Program-made: the position numbers and the translations under genes
The notes under the pieces: model-generated
The model's input: the letters and a program-made list of their open reading frames with translations, nothing else
What the model was told of the DNA's origin: nothing
Database searches by the model: none
Assembly (NCBI GenBank): GCA_023411445.1
Contig: JAEYOT010000655.1
Coordinates: 1 to 13,756 of the forward strand
DNA length: 13,756 nucleotides
Direction: 5' to 3'
Source of the DNA: Pseudomonadota bacterium
GTDB lineage: Bacteria > Myxococcota_A > Polyangia > Polyangiales > Polyangiaceae
Shown: positions 7,228-13,552 of the stretch, piece by piece
How the letters are laid out: every line of letters begins with the position of its first letter
How positions within the stretch are numbered: the first letter of the stretch is position 1

Positions 7228-8583
7228 TCAAGTACCGCTTTCGCTAGTCGAAGAACGCGCGCGGCGGCGCGCGGCGACGAGCAGCGCCGCCGCCAGCCAC
7301 CCGAAGACGGAGCCGCTGTCGCGGCCGGCAGCGCTCACACTGCAGCCACCGCTGTCGTCGCTGTCAGCGGCACGCGCCAGGGCACGATCAGGCAGGCAAG
7401 CGGCGTGCGTGGGTGAGCAGGTGTAGTCGGCTGGGCAGGACGAGGCCGCCTCGCTGCACGCCGGCACGCAGATGCCGGGCGGCTTGCCGGACTCCGCCCA
7501 GCATTTGTAGTCGCCGGGGCACACGCTCTCACAGGACAGGCCCAGCGGGTCGACTACGGGCGACGTGGGACCCGGCTCGGAGCTGCTGCCACCGTTCGCG
7601 GTGCCGGCCAAGCTGAGTGAGCCAGCCGTACCTGCTCCGACGCTCCCGGCGCTACCACCGCCGCTGCCGGGATTCGGATCGAAGCCGGGCGGTGGCTCAC
7701 CGGCCCAGGCGGGCGGAACGTCGCGGCCCGCTGCGGCCGCTTCGAAGACGCCTTCTACGATGAAGTCTTTCCACGCGAAGACGCTCGTGTAGATGCCGAG
7801 GGTACAGTCGGCGTCGCCGCGAGAGGTCACGCCTACCACGCGCCCGGCGCGATCCAGCGCAGGGCCGCCCGAGTCACCCGAGCATACGGGGCTGTCCGCG
7901 ATCCACTCGGTTGCGGTGATCAGATCCGTGTCGCAACCCGCGCCGGTGCAGAACACCCGCGCGTCAGTGACGCCCATGCGCTCTCCGGCGGTCTCCCCGC
8001 GCCGGTCGTTGGGATCTTGGAGGCCGTAGCCGATGGCGGCAAAGGTAGCGTTGGGTTGCACCTCCGCGCTGAGGCCGGGCTCGATCGGCTGAGCGACGCC
8101 GCCCGGGATGCCTGGCCCGCTGAGCAGCAGCAGCGCGATGTCGCGCCCGCAGACGGCGGTGCTGCCGTCCGGTACCCACACCTCTGCCACCCGGTAGGGG
8201 CTCAGCCCTTCTTGCCCGACGCGCGCCTCAATCGAGACGAGTAGGCTGGAGGCAGCGTTGGTCTTCTTGAACGTGGTCTTGCCGCACTCCACGCTGGCGC
8301 CATCCGCCGAGTCGAGCCCCGCGACGCAGTGGCGAGCGGTGAGCACCAAGTTCTGTGTTAGGAGCGTGCCGGAGCAGGAGGGGTAGTAGCCGCCCTGCAC
8401 CTGCGTGAGCAGAGAGACGACTCCTTTGTGGGTGGTGTCCAGCTCGCCGCCGATGATGGGCGCCTCGGTCTCTTGCACGCGCTCGCTTTGCGTAGGAACC
8501 GAGCAGGCCGCCGCGAGCACGACGAGAGACGCACGAGCTCCGAGCGACAGCGCTCCCCAACCACTGCCGCGGACATTGAGCAT
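7228..8583 (-). CDS. Exported trypsin-like (S1) serine protease with MYXO-CTERM-like tail
   Basis: From the ATG at 8583 the protein has 451 residues. It starts with a signal peptide whose end (SLVVLAAACS, Cys27) resembles a lipobox, though Ala at -3 is not ideal. IIGG (43-46) matches the new N-terminus that activates chymotrypsin-fold zymogens. The catalytic triad is His85 (LTARHC), Asp148 (CGRDIALL) and Ser238 (CSGDSGGP). The residue equivalent to trypsin Asp189 is Pro232, so cleavage after Arg/Lys is not predicted. A Gly/Ser-rich linker (about 300-338) leads to an eight-cysteine module (351-396). The end carries the myxobacterial sorting pattern: Cys414 in GGCSVSAAG, a hydrophobic helix (FGWLAAALLVAA, 427-438), then RRRAR. 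In myxobacteria such tails are processed and retained at the surface. GGAGG is only one base from this ATG. The frame is open 60 codons further to 8763, but that part is Arg-rich and lacks a signal peptide. Confidence 0.88.
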   Translation of the reverse strand: MLNVRGSGWGALSLGARASLVVLAAACSVPTQSERVQETEAPIIGGELDTTHKGVVSLLTQVQGGYYPSCSGTLLTQNLVLTARHCVAGLDSADGASVECGKTTFKKTNAASSLLVSIEARVGQEGLSPYRVAEVWVPDGSTAVCGRDIALLLLSGPGIPGGVAQPIEPGLSAEVQPNATFAAIGYGLQDPNDRRGETAGERMGVTDARVFCTGAGCDTDLITATEWIADSPVCSGDSGGPALDRAGRVVGVTSRGDADCTLGIYTSVFAWKDFIVEGVFEAAAAGRDVPPAWAGEPPPGFDPNPGSGGGSAGSVGAGTAGSLSLAGTANGGSSSEPGPTSPVVDPLGLSCESVCPGDYKCWAESGKPPGICVPACSEAASSCPADYTCSPTHAACLPDRALARAADSDDSGGCSVSAAGRDSGSVFGWLAAALLVAARRRARSSTSESGT

Positions 8584-8663
8584 CCCTCCAAGGGTAGGGG
8601 GCAATGGCCGGGTCAGCAACCGCGCTGGGACAGCGGTCGTGCCCAAGAAATGCAGGAGGGTTG

Positions 8664-8673
8664 AGGAATTCCT
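8664..8673. promoter_or_regulatory. 10-bp perfect palindrome between divergent genes
   Basis: AGGAATTCCT is a perfect palindrome in the 145-bp gap between the protease start (8583, minus) and the methyltransferase remnant start (8729, plus). Its position fits a dimeric regulator acting on one or both sides. Ten bases is short enough to arise by chance, and no convincing core promoter hexamers are visible around it. Confidence 0.2.
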
Positions 8674-8728
8674 GGAAAGCCGGACGCGACGGCGACCTTG
8701 GTAGCGGGTTCGGCTAACGTGCTCGCGT

Positions 8729-8989
8729 ATGTCGCTCGAGCCGCGTTGGGGCGGTGAGCCCATCGACCTTACGGCACGCGACCTGCCAGCGCTCGAGCTC
8801 TCGTTCGTGCTCCGTCACGTCCCGGAGCGAGGCAAGCTGCTCGAGCTGGGCTGCGGTGAAGGCAAGGTGCGCACCCTCGCTTGCGAGCGACTCGACGGAG
8901 CCTGCTCGGCTGCGACGTGCGCGACGCGCAGCAGCGCAGCGGCTATAGAGCAGGGCGTGAGCGAGCTAGCACGGGAGATCTTGGGCTGA
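8729..8989 (+). pseudogene. Truncated, frameshifted SAM-dependent methyltransferase remnant
   Basis: The 86-codon frame begins like a class I methyltransferase: about 35 residues lead to HVPERGKLLELGCGEGKV (30-47), with SAM motif I LELGCGEGK, then TLACERL. After that the reading becomes Cys/Ala/Ser-rich and unlike the fold (ACSAATCATRSSAA). The expected next element, LLGCDVRDAQ (strand 2 with its acidic residue), appears at about 8902-8931 in a different frame, the one that later encodes the downstream nucleotidyltransferase. This suggests a small indel between about 8875 and 8905. Full-length members have about 200-250 residues, so strands 3-7 are also missing. The frame's TGA (8987-8989) overlaps the next gene's ATG as TGATG, so translation of the remnant may still couple to that gene. 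Alternatively it is a short functional leader peptide, but the frame switch inside recognisable family sequence makes decay the better explanation. Confidence 0.65.
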
Positions 8990-9684
8990 TGCAAATCGTG
9001 GTGTTGGCGGGCGGTTTGGCGACGCGCATGCATCCGGAGACCGAACAGGTCCCCAAGTCATTGCTGCCGGTGAATGGGCGCCCGTTCATCGATTGGCAGC
9101 TGGATCGCTTCGTGGCGTCCGGCGCGCGCAGCGTGGTGCTGTGCGTGGGGCACCTGGGCGAGCAAATCGAGACGCACGTGCGGCGCGGGCTCGATCGAGG
9201 GCTGATGGTGGGCTACTCGTACGACGGAGAGCAGCTGGTCGGCACTGGCGGCGCGCTGCGGCGCGCCTACGCTCGCTTGGAGAGCGAGCTCGTCGTCACC
9301 TACGGCGACAGCTACCTGCCGATCGACTACGCCGCGCCGCTATTGGATCTGCAACATCACCCCGAGGCGGACGCCACCATGGCCGTGTACCGCCACCGCG
9401 GCGCCTACGGCGCCAGCAACGTGGCGCTGGAAGGTGGCTGGGTGCAAACGTACGACCCGCGCGGCGCCGCGCCCGGGCTAGACTGCATCGATTGCGGCGC
9501 GATCGCCCTGCGCCGCTCGCTCCTGAAGGAGATCGAAGACGGCGCGGTGTGGGATCTTGGGGCGCTGTGGAGCCAGCTGGCGCGGCGGCGCAAGCTGCGC
9601 GCCTTGCTGGTGGCCGACCGCTTCTACGAGATCGGCTCGCCCGAGGGACGCGCGGACCTTGCTCGCCATCTAGCCGCTCGCTAG
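8989..9684 (+). CDS. Sugar-phosphate nucleotidyltransferase (HddC/GlmU-N-like)
   Basis: The 231-residue protein has the Rossmann-type NDP-sugar pyrophosphorylase fold and should join a sugar 1-phosphate to an NTP, releasing pyrophosphate. Visible motifs are the nucleotide loop LAGGLATRM (6-14), PKSLLPVNGRPF (22-33, conserved Lys23), VGTGGALRRA (84-93) and TYGDSYLP (104-111, metal-binding Asp107). FYEIGSPEG near the end is the usual closing loop. The size lacks a C-terminal acyl/acetyltransferase or hexapeptide domain, which matches enzymes such as HddC, known to make GDP-D-glycero-alpha-D-manno-heptose. A GmhB-like phosphatase at 6482-7093 supports a heptose substrate, but hexose 1-phosphates remain possible. 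I chose the ATG at 8989, which overlaps the preceding stop (TGATG); GGGAG lies 11 nt before it. The frame is open further upstream, but that part reads as methyltransferase remnant. The next gene begins 5 bp after the stop. Confidence 0.85.
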   Translation: MQIVVLAGGLATRMHPETEQVPKSLLPVNGRPFIDWQLDRFVASGARSVVLCVGHLGEQIETHVRRGLDRGLMVGYSYDGEQLVGTGGALRRAYARLESELVVTYGDSYLPIDYAAPLLDLQHHPEADATMAVYRHRGAYGASNVALEGGWVQTYDPRGAAPGLDCIDCGAIALRRSLLKEIEDGAVWDLGALWSQLARRRKLRALLVADRFYEIGSPEGRADLARHLAAR

Positions 9685-9689
9685 CCGTC

Positions 9690-10592
9690 ATGCGCTACAA
9701 GTCTCTCTTGCTCGCGGTGGTGCCGGTGCTCGGGCTGGCGGAGCTCGGCTTGCACCAGCTGTTCAGAGCGCGCGCGCCTGGCTTCGACGCCTACGCGGCG
9801 CTGGGGCAGGAGCTCACGCGCGCCAAGCTACCCGGCATGCCGGTGGTGGTGGCGCCGCGCTGGGCCGAGCCGCTGGTGCGCCAAGCGGCGCCCGAGGCGT
9901 TCCCGCTCGCCGAGCTCACGCGACCGGACGACAGCGGATTTGCCTCCTTCCTGCAGGTCTCGCTGCTGGGCGCCACCGCGCCGGAGCTGGCCGGTCTCTC
10001 CGTGCGGGGTGAGAAGCGCGTGGGGCCGTTCACGCTGACGGTGCTGGATCGGCAGCGGCCCGAGCGCATCGAGTTCGACTTCGTGACCGCGGTGGACACG
10101 GGTCAGGTCGAAGTTTGGCACGACGTATCAGGTCAGCGCGCGCAATGCCGGTTCGTGCGGCGTGAGCGCAGCACGACGGGCGGCTTGCACGGACCGGCGA
10201 TGCGCCCGCGCCAGCGCCACGAGTGCGAAGGCGGCGCCGTGGTGGCCGTCACTCTGATCGAGGACGAGCACTACCGGCCGCGCCGCTGCATCTTGGTGGA
10301 TCCGGTGACGCGCGGCAGCGTGGTGTTGCGTTTCAGCTCCGCGCCGGCCACGCGCCGATTCGTCGGCTGGTCCGGCTTCTCCTATTTCCTGCACCGAGAC
10401 GTGGGCGGCACGCCCGTCGAGCTCGCGGTGCGAGACGGCAACGCCGAGCTCGGCACGCACGGCGCGACGCCCGCGGCGGGGTGGCAGCGCTTCGAGCTGA
10501 ATCGAAGCGGTCCCAGCGGCGTGGGGGAGGTCGAGGTGCGCCGGGAGGCGGCGGAGCCGGGGGACTTTTGCTTTGCCATGGAGGCGCGGTGA
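9690..10592 (+). CDS. Membrane-anchored protein of unknown function in glycosyltransferase operon
   Basis: This 300-residue protein is not recognised. It starts five bases after the nucleotidyltransferase stop and its own stop overlaps the GTG of the next glycosyltransferase, so it is almost certainly translated with both. Residues 1-22 form one hydrophobic segment (YKSLLLAVVPVLGLAELGL), an uncleaved anchor or signal peptide; the rest is soluble and probably periplasmic. Residues 85-150 contain strand-like pieces (FLQVSLLGA, GPFTLTVLD, RIEFDFVTAV, GQVEVWHDV), and 182-300 alternate short strands and turns (GGAVVAVTLIED, SVVLRFSSA, GEVEVRREA, GDFCFAMEA), suggesting a beta-sandwich. Four cysteines (153, 179, 200, 294) could make two disulfides, consistent with export. 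No catalytic motif stands out. Similarity in style to the soluble ends of GT39 proteins suggests a detached accessory domain of the following enzyme, which is inference only. Confidence 0.75.
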   Translation: MRYKSLLLAVVPVLGLAELGLHQLFRARAPGFDAYAALGQELTRAKLPGMPVVVAPRWAEPLVRQAAPEAFPLAELTRPDDSGFASFLQVSLLGATAPELAGLSVRGEKRVGPFTLTVLDRQRPERIEFDFVTAVDTGQVEVWHDVSGQRAQCRFVRRERSTTGGLHGPAMRPRQRHECEGGAVVAVTLIEDEHYRPRRCILVDPVTRGSVVLRFSSAPATRRFVGWSGFSYFLHRDVGGTPVELAVRDGNAELGTHGATPAAGWQRFELNRSGPSGVGEVEVRREAAEPGDFCFAMEAR

Positions 10593-12199
10593 CGAAGCTC
10601 GGAGGTTGGCTCTCGCCGCGCACGGACGCGCTGATCGCTGCTGCGCTGTTCACGGCTTACCTCACGGCGCTCTTGCTCAGCGCCGGCTCACTCGGCTTCA
10701 TGCGCGACGAGGGCTTCTACTTCGCCGCGTCGCGCGTCTATGGAGAGTGGTTCGAGCTGCTTTGGCGTGAGCCGGGACGAGCGCTCGCGCGCGAGACGAT
10801 CGATCGCTACTGGGCGGTGAACCACGAGCACCCGTCACTGATCAAAGCGCTGTTTGCCCTGTCGCATCGGCTGCTCGCTGGCCTCTTTACTGAAACGAGC
10901 ACGGGTTTTCGCTTCCCAGCCATGGTGCTGTCGAGCGCGGCCGTGGCGGTGATATACTGGTGGGGCAGGCCGAGCTTGGGGCGCGCCGGGGCGTTGGTGG
11001 CCGCGCTGTCGTTTGCGCTCATGCCGCGCGTGTTCTTTCACGCGCACCTCGCCTGCTTCGATCTGCCGGTGACCGCGGTGTGGCTGATCACGGCCTACGT
11101 GTACAGTCGCTCGCTCGCCTCGCCGCGCTGGAGCCTCGCCGCGCTGGCCGGCGTGGCCTACGGCTTGCTGCTCGACACCAAGCACAACTCCTGGATCTTC
11201 CCGTTCGCGCTCGTCGCTCATTTCTTGCTCACGCGCGGCGGCGCCGTGCTCGCGGACGTGCGCGCGCGTCGCTCGCCGCTGCGCCACCTGCCGCTGGCCT
11301 GGGCGGGCATGCTGGTGCTGGGGCCACTCGTGTTTTACGCGCTGTGGCCGTGGATCTGGCACGACACGTTGCCTCGCTTGCGCGAGTACGTGGCCTTCCA
11401 CACGGGGCACGAATTTTACAACATGGAGTTTCTAGGGCGCACGTACTGGAAGCCGCCCATGCCGCGCGGGTACGCCTGGTTGATGACGGCCGCCACCGTG
11501 CCGGCGGTCACGCTGCTCTTGGCTTTGATCGGCGCTGTCAACGCGCTCCGCGCGCCGCGGCGCGACGACGCGGTGCTCTGGGGCGTGCTGCTCCTCATGA
11601 GCTACGCGCCGTGGCTCTCCACCTCCACGCCCATCTTCGGGGGCACCAAGCACTGGATGACGGCGTACCCGCTGTTGTGCTTGTTCGCGGGCGCGGGCTT
11701 CGTGAGGGTTTGCCGTGCGCTGGCGGAGCTGGCTCCACGGCTGGCGCACCCGGCGCTGGCGGGAGCTTGCGTGCTGCTCGGGCCGCTGGTGATGACGACG
11801 CACTCGCACCCATGCGGTCTCAGCGCCTACACACCGCTGGTGGGCGGCGCTTCCGGCGCCGCGGACTTGGGCCTCAACCGTACCTTCTGGGGCTACACGA
11901 CACAGAGCCTGCTGCCCTTCCTGAACCAGCAAGCGCCGCGCCGCGGCAGCGTCTACGTGCACGACACTGCCCTGCAGAGCTTCGCCATGTTCCAGCAAGA
12001 CGGACGTCTGCGCACGGATCTGCGTGGCACCCTGAACATCGCCTCCTCGGACGTCGCGCTCTACCACCACGAGCCGCACATGAGCCGCGTGGAGCACCAA
12101 ATTTGGACTGCTTACGGCACCGTTTCGCCTGAGGCAGTCGTCGCCTACGACGGCGTGCCCATCGCTTGGGCTTACCTACGCCAGGCGCGCGAGCCATGA
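10589..12199 (+). CDS. GT39-like polytopic glycosyltransferase
   Basis: From the GTG at 10589 the protein has 536 residues. The start is set by a GTGA overlap with the preceding stop and by GGAGG four bases upstream (10580-10584). An open frame exists back to 10223, but it is a shadow of the preceding gene. The first helix (about 14-33) is followed by GFMRDEGFYFAASR (36-49), with the paired Asp40-Glu41 expected of the catalytic site in GT-C/GT39 enzymes. NHEHPSLIKAL (78-88) and FFHAHLACFDLPV (149-161, second acidic Asp158) are further family motifs, and FGGTKHWMTAYPLLCLFAG (350-368) lies in a later loop and helix. The soluble C-terminal part contains YTPLVGGASGAADLGLNRTFWG (414-435), a pattern I associate with this deltaproteobacterial GT39 subgroup. 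The enzyme should use a lipid-linked sugar at the periplasmic side of the inner membrane. Acceptor unknown. Its stop is 17 bp from the convergent moaA stop. Confidence 0.86.
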   Translation: MTKLGGWLSPRTDALIAAALFTAYLTALLLSAGSLGFMRDEGFYFAASRVYGEWFELLWREPGRALARETIDRYWAVNHEHPSLIKALFALSHRLLAGLFTETSTGFRFPAMVLSSAAVAVIYWWGRPSLGRAGALVAALSFALMPRVFFHAHLACFDLPVTAVWLITAYVYSRSLASPRWSLAALAGVAYGLLLDTKHNSWIFPFALVAHFLLTRGGAVLADVRARRSPLRHLPLAWAGMLVLGPLVFYALWPWIWHDTLPRLREYVAFHTGHEFYNMEFLGRTYWKPPMPRGYAWLMTAATVPAVTLLLALIGAVNALRAPRRDDAVLWGVLLLMSYAPWLSTSTPIFGGTKHWMTAYPLLCLFAGAGFVRVCRALAELAPRLAHPALAGACVLLGPLVMTTHSHPCGLSAYTPLVGGASGAADLGLNRTFWGYTTQSLLPFLNQQAPRRGSVYVHDTALQSFAMFQQDGRLRTDLRGTLNIASSDVALYHHEPHMSRVEHQIWTAYGTVSPEAVVAYDGVPIAWAYLRQAREP

Positions 12200-12216
12200 G
12201 CCCGCGCCGTCGCTGG

Positions 12217-13218
12217 CTAGCCGCCCAGGTACGACATCTCGAGCTTGCGGCGCGGGCGCTCGATCAGCTGCGCGCGCTGCTCCGAGTAGCGATCGCTGCG
12301 CGCGCTCCAGACGCGCTCCACCAGCTGGACGAGCTCTGCGTCGCTCGCCCCGGCGCGGAGTGGCGCGCGTAGCTCCGTCCCGCGGGTCGCGAACAGGCAG
12401 GTGTAGAGCTGGCCGGCGGCGGAGAGCCGCAGCCGTGAGCAGTCCCCGCAGAAAGGGCGAGTCACGCTCGCGATCACGCCGATGGTGCCGCCTCCGTCGC
12501 GGTAGCGGTAGCGGAGCGCCACGTCGCTGCCGTGCTCGCGCGGGAACGGCTCGAGCGGCAGCTCGCGATCGATGAGCTGTACCATCTGCTCCGCCGTGAC
12601 GACGTCCCGCTCGGACCAGCCGTTGGTGGAGCCGACGTCCATGTACTCGATGAAGCGCAGCTCGTGGCCGGTGCCGTGGAAATGCCGCGCTAGCGGCAAT
12701 AGCTCTGCTTCGTTCAAGCCGCGCCGAATCACGCTGTTGAGCTTCAGCTTCAGGCCCGCCGCCGCGGCGCTGTCGATGCCGCGCAGCACGTCCGCTACGT
12801 CGTAGTCGGCGTCCGTTACACGCCGAAACACAGCGTCGTCCAGCGCGTCCAAGCTGACCGTGACGCGGTCGAGCCCGGCGGCGGCGAGCGGCGCTGCCAG
12901 CTGCGGTAGCAGCACGCCGTTGGTCGTGAGGGCGAGCTCGCGAGCGCCGGCTTCGCGCAGCAGCCGCACCAGCGTCGGCAAATCCTTGCGCAAGAGCGGC
13001 TCGCCTCCGGTCAGTCTCACCTTGCGCAGCCGCCCGGAGAGGAGCCGCACCACGTGAGCAATCTCCTCGAACGTGAGCAGCTCCTGGCGGGCCAAGAAGG
13101 CGTGATCACTCGAGAATCGCTCGCGCGGCATGCAATAGCGGCAGCGAAAGTTGCACCGATCCGTCACGCTGACCCGAAGGTCACCGAGCGGCCGGCCAAG
13201 CTGATCCACGAAAGTCAC
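12217..13218 (-). CDS. moaA: GTP 3',8-cyclase MoaA (molybdenum cofactor biosynthesis)
   Basis: The 333-residue radical-SAM enzyme converts GTP to 3',8-cyclo-GTP, the first step of molybdenum cofactor synthesis (MoaC acts next). The N-terminal cluster motif CNFRCRYC (Cys22, Cys26, Cys29) holds the SAM-binding 4Fe-4S centre, and GGEP (71-74) contacts SAM. TTNGVLL (98-104) and LDRVTVSLDALDD (116-128) are standard barrel strands. The second, GTP-binding cluster is Cys257 and Cys260 (FCGDCSRLRLSA) plus Cys274 (LYTCLF). The protein ends in the characteristic SYLGG; the double-glycine tail is needed for activity in characterised MoaA. Length is normal. The start is a GTG at 13218 with no visible ribosome site; a second GTG three codons later is possible. 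No other moa, moe or mog gene is present in the window, so it is probably transcribed alone here from the repeat-rich region upstream. Confidence 0.95.
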   Translation of the reverse strand: MTFVDQLGRPLGDLRVSVTDRCNFRCRYCMPRERFSSDHAFLARQELLTFEEIAHVVRLLSGRLRKVRLTGGEPLLRKDLPTLVRLLREAGARELALTTNGVLLPQLAAPLAAAGLDRVTVSLDALDDAVFRRVTDADYDVADVLRGIDSAAAAGLKLKLNSVIRRGLNEAELLPLARHFHGTGHELRFIEYMDVGSTNGWSERDVVTAEQMVQLIDRELPLEPFPREHGSDVALRYRYRDGGGTIGVIASVTRPFCGDCSRLRLSAAGQLYTCLFATRGTELRAPLRAGASDAELVQLVERVWSARSDRYSEQRAQLIERPRRKLEMSYLGG

Positions 13219-13290
13219 CGTAGGGCGAGGGTGAGCCGTCGCGGAGCGGAGCGCAAGTCAGGCGCCGCCGCGGAGGCGTGAACGAGGGCT

Positions 13291-13320
13291 GACTTCGCTC
13301 GAAGTCCGGATCGTTTCCGG
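13291..13320. promoter_or_regulatory. Two adjacent hairpins in the moaA leader region
   Basis: GACTTC-GCTC-GAAGTC (13291-13306, a 6-bp stem with a 4-base loop) is followed at once by CCGGA-TCGTT-TCCGG (13306-13320, a 5-bp stem). On the minus strand these would lie about 75-100 bases upstream of the moaA start and could belong to its mRNA leader. There is no U-tract, so simple terminators are unlikely. The structures are visible; any regulatory role is inferred. Confidence 0.35.
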
Positions 13321-13379
13321 GTCATTCCCAATCTGCGCAACGTTTCCCGTTCGTTTCACGACTTTTCAGAGCCGTTTCC
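13312..13379. repeat. Four short direct repeats CGTTTC(C/A)
   Basis: CGTTTCC occurs at 13312-13318, 13341-13347 and 13373-13379, and CGTTTCA at 13352-13358. Spacings between starts are 29, 11 and 21 bp, close to one, two and three helical turns, so a regulator could bind several on one DNA face. The motif is short and the area is T-rich for this genome, so chance is possible. Confidence 0.3.
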
Positions 13380-13425
13380 CGTCGCGATCTCTGCGCGATC
13401 TTGGCGCAATTTTCACCACGCTCGA

Positions 13426-13493
13426 GGGTGAAAGTGCGTTGACCCAAAAGTGGCTGGAGTTCATTACTGGATTGTCACTTTCGCTGTGGGTCA
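13426..13493. promoter_or_regulatory. Two interleaved inverted-repeat pairs
   Basis: GAAAGTG (13430-13436) is matched by its complement CACTTTC (13476-13482), and TGACCC (13440-13445) by GGGTCA (13488-13493). The order is A-B-A'-B', so as RNA it could only pair both ways as a pseudoknot; as DNA it would be two inverted binding sites about 46 bp apart. The first unit is also an imperfect palindrome by itself, GGGTGAA-N6-TTGACCC (13426-13445). Confidence 0.3.
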
Positions 13494-13519
13494 CATGGCC
13501 AAGCGCAGGTGACTTAACC

Positions 13520-13551
13520 CGAGTCCTTGAGCGACTCGCTAGCAGGCTAGC
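13520..13551 (+). promoter_or_regulatory. Stem-loop and twin GCTAGC sites at the start of the last gene
   Basis: CGAGTC-N7-GACTCG (13520-13538) forms a 6-bp stem with a 7-base loop. It is directly followed by two copies of the palindrome GCTAGC (13538-13543 and 13546-13551) separated by AG. The second copy ends one base before the ATG at 13553 and covers the place where a ribosome site should be; only AGCAGG is available. This arrangement could hide the ribosome site or serve as an operator. Confidence 0.3.
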
Positions 13552-13552
13552 G

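Larger units (their letters stand above)
13219..13552. other. 334-bp intergenic region with several repeats
   Basis: This is the longest stretch without a gene, lying between the divergent moaA (minus) and the last gene (plus). The part around 13311-13380 is about 53% GC by count, well below its surroundings. It holds two adjacent hairpins (13291-13320), four CGTTTC copies (13312-13378), two families of inverted half-sites (13426-13493) and a stem plus twin GCTAGC sites just before the next start (13520-13551). Both genes' promoters should be here. A weak plus-strand candidate is TTGACC (13439-13444) with CATTAC 17 bp later. The plus-strand frame of the last gene stays open through the whole region, so an upstream start such as TTG 13439 cannot be excluded. 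Confidence 0.6.

Noticed and set aside
7169..7426. Plus-strand frames opposite the protease C-terminus
   Set aside because: They mirror the Arg-rich tail and Cys module of the protease; no start site or family features.
10223..10588. Upstream extension of the second GT39 enzyme
   Set aside because: It lies within the preceding gene in another frame and is Arg/Gly-rich, while GTG 10589 has GGAGG and a GTGA overlap.
10960..12132. 390-codon plus-strand frame inside the second glycosyltransferase
   Set aside because: It is an Arg/His/Ala-rich alternate frame of the GT39 gene and lacks any family motif.
13439..13467. TTGACC-N17-CATTAC as a promoter of the last gene
   Set aside because: The -10 element matches the consensus at only three positions and the -35 overlaps a repeat, so it is too weak to list as a promoter.
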